This document shows positions 1 to 11,200 of a DNA stretch of 30,680 nucleotides, piece after piece (the stretch's first letter is position 1; every line of letters starts with the position of its first letter). Below the pieces are notes generated by a model that was not told the DNA's origin, searched no databases, and was given only the letters and a program-made list of their open reading frames with translations. A program made the translations under genes and the position numbers. Origin of the DNA: Apostichopus parvimensis (Eukaryota > Echinodermata > Holothuroidea > Aspidochirotida > Stichopodidae); contig KN890237.1 in assembly GCA_000934455.1 (NCBI GenBank), positions 1 to 30,680 of the forward strand. Reading direction: 5' to 3'.

Positions 1-1851
1 TTGACTGAGATATGATGGCACAAAGTAATTTCGTGATGCTGATACAAACATCTCAATGAATCAAAGATGTCGTAAATACGAAAAAAAAAAAATTCATGAC
101 AAGCAACATGACATGCAGTCTGTGGCTATGCTATGACAGTATATCATAAAAACACATTGTACCCTTTAATAAAGTATCCCAACATCCCACCCCTCAATGA
201 AAAAGACATTTTTTGCCACTTCTGAACTTTTCCAACAGCAGCCTGCTATATTTGCCATAATTTAATGAATTTTACACACATTACTTTATCCCATGAGTCT
301 TTAGTTGTGTCAAGTTGATAGTGTGGTATTATACTGTTGTTGAGGTATGCTGTATGATCCCATTGATCACAATGATCTCAATGAAATCTATCACATGACA
401 AATCTATTGTCAAAACTAGACAATTGACAAAAATATGACAAATCTATTGACAAAACAAATCTATTGTCATTAATCCCACACCTAATGCAAGACAAGTGGA
501 TCACATGAGGATAACAACCAAATGTAACTAGGCTTTGTTAATTATACTAATATTAACATATCATAAAATGTTATTCATATTTAATAAATGTTAATCATAT
601 GTTTAACATGTTAATCACATGTTAGTACCAGACATTTACTGCATGTTACTTAACTCCTGGCATATTGGACTTATTCATGAAACAAAAGTTACTGAAATAG
701 GACCAGAAGTTATCCAACATAAAGTACAGACTGATCGAAGGTAAGTATCTTGATCAAAATCATGATCATACAGATCAAATTTCAGGTACTTTTATCGATT
801 CATCTCTGAGAAATATCACTGTAACTGAATTTAAAAAGAAGGGGATAAAAACAAAAACCCACCTACAAGTAACTTCATTTGACCAATTGAAGTTTATAAC
901 TGCTAAAACCTGAGAAAACAGAAGCAATTTGAACATACTTTTCATTCAGCCAGCCAGAATAACTTACTTCCTAGTGAGCTGAAACATCACAAACATGGTG
1001 GCTGCTCCTGCTGCTGGGTTATCAATCTCTGCTGTGTTACCATGGCGATATACAATACACAACATGCTTTTTGCACGAGTAGCAAAAGCAATGGTTTTGA
1101 CTGTAAAGGTCTGTTTCTATTTTTGTTTTCAATTCTCAGAAGTTTGCTTTTGAAACTAGTAAAAATTGAGACTTCATACTTCTACCTCTCAGAAACAACA
1201 ACACAGCAACTTGCAGTTTCTGTGAATAAGTAAGCAGTATTTTTGATCTACTGCTGTTAACATCCTTCAACTAGAGCCTCTTTGACATCATTATCTATGT
1301 CAATTCAGTAAATGGAATATCAAATCAGTGCTGTTAACCTTCACAATCTTCATGTCATAACTTATCTGAACATAAACATCACAAAAGTTGTTATCTCGAA
1401 TCTCGATCAAAAGTGCTTCGTCACATTTCGTAATTTATCGCTCGGTGGCAGACATTTTGGCTGGCTACATTTCTGCCAAAATTAAAGTAATTCAAGCAAA
1501 CTAAAAATATTCCGAGCAAATAACGCTAACTGACGTAGACTCCAATCCTTCATTAAGTTACAACCTTGTCAGACTATGCAGATACCAATGGTTGTCAATA
1601 GTGTTACGTAAGCAGGATAGAGTATGATGTTTTTCTATTATTATACCTGTAAGCATTTATAGTTACAGCATAACATTGGTGTAGTTACTTCAAGGCAGGA
1701 TGCATTAGTTACATTCCTGCCTCAATACCCTCTGTAAACATATCTGCAAAAATCTGAAAAGGTTACTCCATAAGCACGCTGCCTTGCAGACACCTTACAC
1801 TGTCATACTTTCTTTAATGTATTTGGGGAATCTCTCTTGTAAGGCGTCCAT
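1..1851. other. 3' flank of RBM22, no gene recognised
   Basis: This is AT-rich sequence. It includes a run of TTAATCATATG/TTAACATG-like words at about 535-625. A plus-strand GAAGGTAAGTAT (about 737-748) matches a splice donor, and a minus-strand GCCACCATG lies at 994-999. Neither is supported by a recognisable protein. Some of this stretch may be RBM22 3' UTR. Confidence 0.5.
1813..1818 (-). promoter_or_regulatory. Possible polyadenylation signal ATTAAA for RBM22
   Basis: TTTAAT on the plus strand reads ATTAAA on the minus strand, 34 nt after the stop codon. That would give a very short 3' UTR. I did not find a better AATAAA close downstream, so the true 3' end may lie elsewhere in 1-1800. 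Confidence 0.25.
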
Positions 1852-2288
1852 TCATTCATCTTTCTTTTGAGTTCCCATCCTCTGAGGGTCTTGAGAAGGG
1901 TAATGCACTGCTTGCTTAGGAGGAGGTCCAGGAGGGGGTCGAACCATTCTTGCTGGAGGGCCTCTTGAAAATGGTGGAGGAGGTGGTCTGGAAGGACCCC
2001 TCATGGGTGGACCACGACCTCTGTACCCCATAAGAGGAGGTGGCGGGGGGAAGCGGTGTCCAGGAGGTGGGGGTCTCATGGGAGGTGGAGGCCTGCCACC
2101 CATGGGTGGAGGCATACCATGCATACCTGGAGGTGGAGGAGGTAGATTAGGGGGAAAGTTATGCATCAGAGGAGGTGGACCCATGGGTGGCCGTGGAGGA
2201 AGTTGTGGCAGATGAGGCTGTTGGTCCAGATTGAAGAAGTTATTGGAGTCTTGAGAACTGTTTCCCATCGAGGGGGGAGGAGGCAACG
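1852..2288 (-). CDS. RBM22: RBM22 exon 8, proline-rich tail and stop, residues 331-475
   Basis: This 437-nt terminal coding exon follows TTCTTTGCAG and completes A331, then [18 protein letters not shown]. About 110 residues are dominated by PPPP, GPPP, RPPP and MGG blocks, and the exon ends [18 protein letters not shown] and TGA (1852-1854). The terminal [11 protein letters not shown] is conserved with vertebrates. The low-complexity middle is roughly 50 residues longer than in human. The glycine-rich ORF on the plus strand here is a shadow of this composition. Confidence 0.95.
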
Positions 2289-5200
2289 CTGCAAAGAAAA
2301 GGAAAGAATAAACAAGTGAATGAGGGTAAAATATTTAAGTTTCTATTCATTCAAAGGCAGTTTAGATTTCTCACAGATGATTCTCACAGTATTTCTGGCT
2401 TGATCTATGTTCACAAAGCACCCCACTATTCAGACATTACAACATCTTACTTGCATGTGTAAAGGCCACTTTTTATGTTTAGTCGCCAGTTCCCAGTTAG
2501 TTACTGCCTATGATTTTTTTTCCCCAGTGGGATTATAATTAGTGAAAAGTTGAATTTTCTATTGGATTCTTAACTTTTGTCATCTGTACACTGTTTCATC
2601 TTATAGTTAATCACATGCCAAAACACTTATTTTCTACACTATTTTGAAATACAAGCTGATTACTAAAGCTTTAAACCACAAATAGTATCAAACATCAGCC
2701 AAAACTAAGGGAAAAGTCTGCTCGAATACTTGGGAATCGTACCAAGGTATACCAGGTAACAACCTTTACCTCTTCAATTAATTACAATTTTCAAAATAAC
2801 CACTCAGGGCATTATTTTACCTGCTGGTAAACCTGGTACAGGGTTGAACGATTGGCCCTCTTCCGTAATCTTCTTCTTATCATCCTGCTGGGCAAACGAT
2901 TTTCCCCATTTGACATTTAACCTTCGACCTCTGATGATCAGCTTTTGGAATGACTGCTCCGATGCCATTTCTGCAGCATCCCGCATCGCGAAGGTGACGA
3001 AAGCACACTGCTGCTTAGGGATGACACTTATAGACCGAATCTCACCAAACTGGTAAAAATGATTCCTGTTGAAAAGAATATAACAGATATACAGAAGATA
3101 GTACATGAGCAGTGAAGTATACAATAATAAACAATATATAATATATACAAATATATATATATATAACATATAAATTATATATATATAATATACAATATAC
3201 AAAATAAACAATAAACCAACCAACGGGTGAAATTTGTGTAGCAACAGTAACCATGGCGATAAACTTACTTTCTGCTGCAATTTATGAATCAACAGGTGGT
3301 AAGAGAGGCACTTAATTATTTAGAGCAGTATTCCCTACCTCAGATAGTAAGAATTAAATTTCTTGCACCAAAAGCTGTGTTTTCACACTGTTAGTCTACC
3401 GATACATAATCACGCTTTCAGCCCTGATTCTAACATGCAGATCCAGACTTGCACTTACTTCAAGTCCATTTCCTTGACCTTGTCTCCGAGTCCACCGACA
3501 TAGAGAGTGGTGATAGTCTTATCTTCCGGTGCCTCTAGTTTGGGCATCGCTTCAGCTCTTCTCATCAGTTTGTCCGCCACAGGGTCGCTGGTCCCGTAAA
3601 ATCTGTCCTTGATATTCTGATCCGCTAAAGGATCGTCGGGATCTGTCGGTTTCTCGTGCCTGACGACGAACAGTGAGACAAATCCTTTCACATTTTTAAT
3701 CTTAAAAGTATTTATAAGGAGCTTGAATATCATGACAGTCACAACATGTTTTGGTGTATACATCAGTTATATTTCTACACTAGTTTTTCTCCGTTGTAAA
3801 TATCATAGCTGTGTTCTTTTCATCGGCTAAAGCATATATCTGACTCTGAACGACTTTTGAAATATATTCAATAGTCCATATTCAAACTTTAATTTATGGA
3901 TTTTGTCATCACAAACTTTCTCTAAATTATCTTGTTTGGATGACTTGATTTTTACAAAGTTGAATATTAATGTCCTTGGGGTTAAAGATATATTGTGATA
4001 TATCACAAACAAGACACCTTGAAGCGTGTCAAATACACACTGTCATGTCAGTGCAGCTAATTGATTTGTGACACTTCAGGACAGCTTAAAAGTAATCTGA
4101 CCTTCGAAAAACATCTTTAAAACAAAGTGACTTTCGGTTGTCACTGTCGTTACCCACATCATTCCATATTGGATGGTACAAGAGTTTATATCAAAATCAC
4201 TGATACTCCTATAAACATTAAAACATGGTAAATTAGGAAGGAGAATTGAGTGGGGCGAGTCTCAGATGGGGATTGAGTGGGCGGAGTCTCAGATCGGGAT
4301 TGGGGGCACGATGCTAAAATTAGTGTTTACACAGGTCCAAAAATCGGGAACCGGGTACTCGAGAGCTGTTACCCATCACTACTAACATCGCACTGCCACT
4401 GCTGCTTATGCTTGCTCTCCACCTCTGTTGGATCAGACCATATAAATATCCAATTTAGCTCTTAAACAGTTGTTCATTCATAGTTAGTAAAGATTCCTAA
4501 ATCCTATTGGTCCATTCAGGTCAGCTGACCGTGGTTAATCCTGTGAGTAACGCACGGTAAAATTACGGGGCATCACTTTAATAAATCTTTGGTTATATGT
4601 AACCAAAAATGTTTTGTTTTATGATTTTTCCCCCACACAAATGGTAGTGTATGAATGAACACTCCGGGTGTTAATGCTATCGCTGGATGCACTCGGGCTC
4701 CGCCCTCGTGCATCGCTTGAATTATCCCCCAATCGTGCATTAATCCTGTGAGTAATGCACGCTAGACCGTTGATTAACCCCTTATAACTACTACTATCTA
4801 TTATGCAGGCCCAGATTTCGCATAAGCCGCGAGATTGCGCGATTCGCGCAATTTGATCGCATTTGGAATAAACGATTAGTAAAAAGCCACTTGCGATTAT
4901 TATTTTTTAGTTATCCCGTCTATAATCCATTAACATCTCCTAAAATTCCTTGTCAGCCTTTCCTTCTATGAACTAAACGAATGAATAAATAATAATTGTG
5001 AGAATTCTTTCAATTTCTTCCACATGGTAGCCTAACACCACACTAAGTCAATGAGAAATCTAGCTAAGCCTAACCATCTGTTTATTCGCTGAAATTGTGA
5101 CGCAGTTATAAGATATCCATGAAATACTTTCATTATTGCTGTTACGTTCGACCACAGTGTTGCCTAGCACCACACTGAGTCAATTGGTAATCTAGCCTAG

Positions 5201-8200
5201 CCATCTGTTTATTAGCTGAAATTGTGACGCAGTTATAAGATATCCATGAAATACTTTCGTTATTGCTTTTATCTTCGACCACATGGTAGCCTAACACCAC
5301 ACTAAGTCAATGGGAAATCTGCCTAACCATATGTTTGCCCCCCCCCCAAAAATCACACTTTGCGTAGGATTCGGGTAATAAATTAGGAACCGGGTAGTAT
5401 CGCGTCGGGCGGGTTCCCGGATACCCCATGCAAACACTAGCTAAAATGTTACCGGATAGTCAATTAGTTGTGAGGGAAGAACATAGGGTAGACTGAAGAC
5501 AGGTAAGAGAGGAGTGAAATAACATGATATTCCCCCCAAAAAACATGATAACTTCTCCAGGAGACATTGATTGTCACTACTCACAAAATAAATACTTAAT
5601 AACCAAAAATACACTTAATCTCATTTTAAAACCACCAAGAAATTTAAAAAGAGAAAATGAAGCTTTTCCGTTTCAATGACCCACCTGTAAGGGCATTCTT
5701 CTCCTCTTTTGCACTCTCCTTTGACCCAAAAGGAACAGATGTGGGGCCTGTTTCTTTTGTAGTAAGGTGTGGTGCGAGCCAACTTGAGGAGCAGGTCACT
5801 AGGGGCCTGAGCCTTCCCTACAGTACCTCCTGGCTGTGTACCATCTGTTAGGGCTATCTGTAGTCAAGAACAGGATTATAGAAATGGATAACCTACTCAG
5901 GTGCTTGCTTTAATACCCCTAAATAAATGAAACAAAACAATAGCAATGCAAAACAAAACAAATCCTTAAAAACAAGAAAAAAGGAAGTCTCTATAAACAG
6001 GAATAGATCAAATAGAAATGCTACGATATGATGATTTATCGGTCACACCTAAAGTATAGCATCTAGGAAGATTATGAACTTTTGTTTAAATCATAAAAAA
6101 CTGAGAACATTGAGGTTCTGTCTTCAAGATTGCTTGTGCATATAAAATGAATTTTAACCTCTATATGACTCTGGTATAGAGATGTGGTATCAGAATCACA
6201 GTGGGCTTTGTTGGATAAAGGATATGAATATAAACCACTTTACAAAGTTGTACGGCAAGTCTGTAAGTAAACTTAGGAAACTTCTGGTTAGAAGGTCCTG
6301 TGCTCATAAAAGTTCTGTACTCAAGTACAGTATCAGGAGAAATTGTTAAACTGTTTTTTTTCTCTTCTCAGCAGTCTATATATTACCCAAACTTCTCAGT
6401 GATCTATATATTAAGCAACCTTCTCAGTGATCCATATATTACCCAACCTTCTCAGTGATCCTTATACTACCCAACCTTCTCACTGATCCATACATTACCC
6501 AACCTTCTCAGTGATCCATATATTGCCCAACCTTATCAGTGATCCACATATTACCCAACCTTCTCAGTGATCCATATATTACCCAACCTTCTCAGTGATC
6601 CATATATTAAACAACCTTCTCAGTGATCCATACATTACCCAACCTTCTCAGTGATCCATATATTACCCAACTTTCTCAGTGATCTATATATTACCCAACC
6701 TTCTCAGTGATCCGTATATTACTCAACCTTCTCAGTGATCCATTTATTACCCAACCTTCTTAGTGATCTATATATTAACCAACCTTCTCAGTGATCCATG
6801 TATTAACTAACCTCAGTGATCCATATACTAACCAACCTAGTGCTCTAAGAGACATTTCAGTCACTACAGGAAGCATCAATTATGTATTTACTTGTCACCT
6901 TGTTACCTCTTTTAGAAGTGTCTTGTAGATTCATTGAAATGTATGATTCACTGCAGATTCAGATTGCATGCCAGAGGCACATATGATGGTTTGCCTACTC
7001 ACAGCAACAGACCTGTTTTACAAAGTGACTTACCTTTCCGTTAATCACTGTGAAGTAACACATACTGTAGTAAGGCCCTATTTTCAAAGTGTGCATTTCC
7101 TTGAGGTACAAAAACACCTTTTCCAGGTATGAGCCATTTGTATTTTATCAAGCTTTCAAATTAGCACTATATATATAGTGGCCAAGATGCACAAAGAACT
7201 TGACAGCAGAATGAGAAGGTTGGTTGGTTGTTAGGGGACAGGTTAGTGAAGAGTGAAGTAAATTCAAGTCTTCATTTGGCTGAAGGGATAACAAAGTCTA
7301 AGATTAAAAACGAAAGAGGTAGTAGACAGAATCATACTGGTCTAACTCACATCTTGAAAGTTTTACTATGTCAGAATTTTATTTTGGGAAGTACAGTACA
7401 CTGTGCAATATTATGTGATGTCACATGATATGCACAACACATCAAACCATCACTATTTGTCAATGTTCTTTTTTCACTGATGTAGTTAGGAACTCTCACC
7501 TGCCAAGTACAGTATTAGGATTCACAGAGTAACATTAAACAGCGAGTCAATGCAGAGCGGTAGAGTCAAGATATATCATCACATCACATCACATCCAAAT
7601 ACTAGAGCACCAATGGTGCAGAAGCTCATACCTTTTCGAGCTCAAAAATGTAGGGCCCACAAAACTTTATGGCCCACCAAATTTCAGGCCATTTTTCAGA
7701 TTCCACCAATTTTGGGCCCATGAGGCCAAACATTTTAGGTTCAAAGACAAATTTATACCCCTAGCTCAAAACGGCGATAACTGGCTATAATTCCTATTTT
7801 CCCCCTTTAAATCCTATTTTACCCACTCTCTCAAACAATACCACTGACCTACCCTATTAAACTTTCTCCCCTCTACCTGAGCAGACATAACTTCACAAGC
7901 ACGCCTTCCCAAAATTTTGGCTGGCTGCCTACATACCTCAGGCTCAAAGACTTCTAAGAATCGGCAAGTGCTGATTGGCTATAGGGCTCTCATGCTTACA
8001 GTTCAACAGTTAATAACAACTCCCAATCCTGCTTTAATTCCACTAACAGCCTCTGCAGAGCTTAACCACAAATGTAAACAAACACTGCAGAGACTGGGAG
8101 ACAAATTAAAGGAGCTTTGGCAAAAAGGTGAAGGCTCAGATTTTTTTCAACAATGGGGGAATAATTGTAATTAATTAACTTTTGACCAAAAATTATTAGG

Positions 8201-11200
8201 CATCACCTTATTCAAACACAATCCAACAATCATCAGTTCAACTTTGAATATGATCCATCAAAATCTTGAGGAGATTGAGATATTTGAAAATATTACAAAG
8301 AATGACCCCCGATGACCCCCTAAATGACATTTGACCTCAATTTTCCGAACACCCCTCGTAACCCTCATCCCGAGGAACGTTGTGACCAAGTTTCATTATA
8401 ACTGGCCATACATTGTACGAACGGAAGCAATTTGAAAATAAAGGGCCGCGGCCCGGGCCACAAAAGACCCCTAGTTGATCTTTGATCTCAAATTCATGAA
8501 CACCCTAAAGGTAACACTTCCATAGTACTATCGTGACAAACCCTCAATATTGTACCATGGAATCTGTAGGAGAAGAAGCATTTTGCGTATTTCAACAAAA
8601 TGGCCCATTACGGCCCACAGGTGACCTTTGACCCCAAATTTCGGACCATCTCTGATGGCCCTATACCCAATGGTCCTTGTGTCCAAGTTTCATGAAATTC
8701 CATTAAACACTGTGCGAGTGGGAGGGGTTTTACCAATTGTTGACGGATAGAGTGATAGAGTGATAGAGTGATAGACACCGCACTGTAACAATAGCTCACA
8801 CCAGCATGCTGGTATGAGCTAAAAAAGGTGAAACAGGGTCAAATACCAACAACGTATAGAGCAACCAAATGAATATTCATAAAAGAAAGGAGTCTGTCTC
8901 TACCTTTTCGCTCTTTAAGCTAAAAGCACAAATTGCCAAGAGGAATAATCACTCACTGAAGCACAAGCGCCAGTGACTCATATCTAGTGTCTCCCTCTCA
9001 ACATTGTTTACAGAAATCTACCATATATAAAGTATAAAGAATTTACATTTCACTATAGATCTTTGTGAACTTTGGGAAAAAAAAACTGACTGAAGCTTTC
9101 ATACAACAAGGTACATTTCTTAAAGAAATTGGTCAAGAATTTACACTTACAGGATCATTTTATTCGGTTCACATTTCCCTATTAAGTTTTATGAATCGGT
9201 GTCCATCAGAAATACTGAGATTTCCTAGGTTTTGACTAAATAATAAGAAAAAAAACCCTGCTATGCACAGCATATTTGTGTTTGTGTAGTATCTTGCTAT
9301 GTGACGCCAGAATACAGAAAACAATATAAGCGAGACTATACTGTACATAATTTCAGCCTTCCAGTAGTTAGTTGATCACAAGACTACATATGAATAAGTG
9401 TGGAAGGATGTTCAACATGACACACATAAGCATACCGTATACAAAGTGGGTTTTTTCTTTCATATCCTGTTATGCTTTTGTCTGTAATTAAACATTGCAC
9501 TAATTGAATTTCTATTACTTGAGGGTGGTATACATACATCTCTCTCCATATTCTGTGTGTAATATTCCTTGTTCACGTCGGACTTGGGCATCTCATCTCT
9601 AATCTTGAGGGCGTTGTCTCTAACCTGTACGGGCAATCCTGTGTGAAGTCAAAATAATGAACCGGATTGACAAAAACACAAGTAATTTACATAATATATA
9701 CAGCCAGAATATATATGATCATTAATACTAAAATGTACACTAATAAGCATTTTATACATTATCTGATACTATGTTACCATATATAGTGTAGAGAATCAAT
9801 ACTTAATTTGATGAATGTGTCTCGAGAGGTGGCAAAATGCTTCTAGAGTTTTTTTGACAAGTCTGCAACAAGAATTGTTTCTTGCACCAGCGATGAAGTT
9901 CGACATGAACTGACGTACTGTAAACAGCAAAGTATCTTAAACCTTCCCTATAATGCCATTACTGCTGGTATCCACATTAACAATGTGTTAATCCATTAAT
10001 CCATTGGACTTCCATTGTCTGACAAATCATAAAAATCCCTAAAATCTAACATAGATGTTTGGAGTTGGGGAAAATGGAGGGAGATATCAGACAATGTTTG
10101 CATTAATAAAGGTTATATAGCCTAAAGAATTTCAAGTATGTATGTAGAGGGTGATTATCAGGTAGAAAAAGTCCACAGTTCTCACTGAATCAAGAAATGT
10201 TTAATTTTCCCCAAGATTGGAAAAGGAGTTCTCTGTGAATCAATTACCCATTCCTCATTACTGTAAGATCTGTTATAGCTTCAAACCTACCTAATGGCAC
10301 ATTCTGTCACTTACGAGCAGATACAAAAACTGAAAATCATTAAAAAGACTTAATTTTAGACTCTTTTGACATTGAGCAAAATCTATGTGTTTCTCTTATT
10401 TTGATCCATTTATTGGTAACAAGTCTTGGCATGGAAATCCTTTCCTTAGTTTCAACTTTGTTTGGATAACATCATTAACCTTCACCCCATTTCCGGCCTT
10501 AAAAGTCGTAGACTATGTTTTATGGCAAATATTCACAGCTAATAAAATGGCTATAAAACATACTGAGAACCTGTAGTTTACCAAAAGTATTCTCTGACAA
10601 TCTGATCTGCTGTAACTTTTGACACTCATCCACAGAAAATCAAGTCAAGTTCTGCCTATAAAAAGCTGATAATATAAACTCTCAATTGAGTACATTTTTA
10701 CAACTGGCAATAAAATGTTCTGTATAAGTTCACTATAATTTGCAGGTTATGTATTCAGTGATTGGCTACTTTACTGTACAGAGACAGTCTTCTTGTAACT
10801 GCTAAATACGTTGTTAACACAGTACTTGATATGACCAACGGTAAAAAAAAATCCACTCTTTTTGTAAATTTTACGACAAGAAATTTGGACAGAAAAATGA
10901 GGGTATACAAGGATGATAAACAAGGAGGCCTTGAGGGTTATGTGGGTGTTTATTACGGATATCAGCTTTACAATTGCAATGATGTTTCCATATAATTTAA
11001 AGAGACATAAAACTTTCCACTTGGCATTACACATGTTTGATGCACATCTTACTGCACATATTTTAGGTGTGCTCTTTGATCATAACTTCCTTCCCCAGCT
11101 TTATAAAATAATTCCTAAACGACATCAATTATATTCCAATACCGCTGGCCACCAAAGTGGCTGATTAAATTAACCTTATAAGTACGTTAAGGCATAAGCG

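Larger units (their letters stand above)
3660..5684 (-). other. RBM22 intron 5
   Basis: This 2025-bp intron (GTGGGT...GTCAG) holds a short GC-richer tandem copy near 4240-4305, a foldback element (4519-4765) and a 2.4-copy 130-bp tandem repeat (5021-5334). There is a C9 run near 5338-5347. No other gene was seen. Confidence 0.85.
5858..9537 (-). other. RBM22 intron 4
   Basis: This 3680-bp intron (GTATGT...CTACAG) contains a 28-bp minisatellite (6364-6838) and a repeat-element region (about 7600-8826). The rest is AT-rich. An 85-codon plus-strand ORF at 7917-8174 lies in the repeat region, begins at TTG, and resembles no family I know. Confidence 0.85.

Noticed and set aside
600..748. Plus-strand frame ending at a perfect donor GAAGGTAAGTAT (about 737-748)
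   Set aside because: There is no convincing acceptor or polypyrimidine tract before it, the peptide is not recognisable, and the frame is short. Treated as chance.
2003..2215. Plus-strand glycine-rich ORF
   Set aside because: It is the reverse strand of the RBM22 polyproline exon. CCN/GGN repeats leave both strands open.
2804..3292. 162-codon ORF treated as one exon
   Set aside because: Only 2821-3065 is homologous to RBM22. The N-terminal part is translated TA microsatellite upstream of a clear CAACAG acceptor.
6364..6838. 28-bp repeat as a CRISPR array
   Set aside because: Units are contiguous with no unique spacers, and the DNA is from an animal. It is a minisatellite.
7917..8174. 85-codon plus-strand ORF as a gene
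   Set aside because: It starts at TTG, has no recognised domain and lies inside a repeat region. At best it is a relic.
10762..11164. Overlapping ORFs on both strands in intron 3
   Set aside because: They overlap each other in opposite senses, lie within an intron, and have no family resemblance or splice support.
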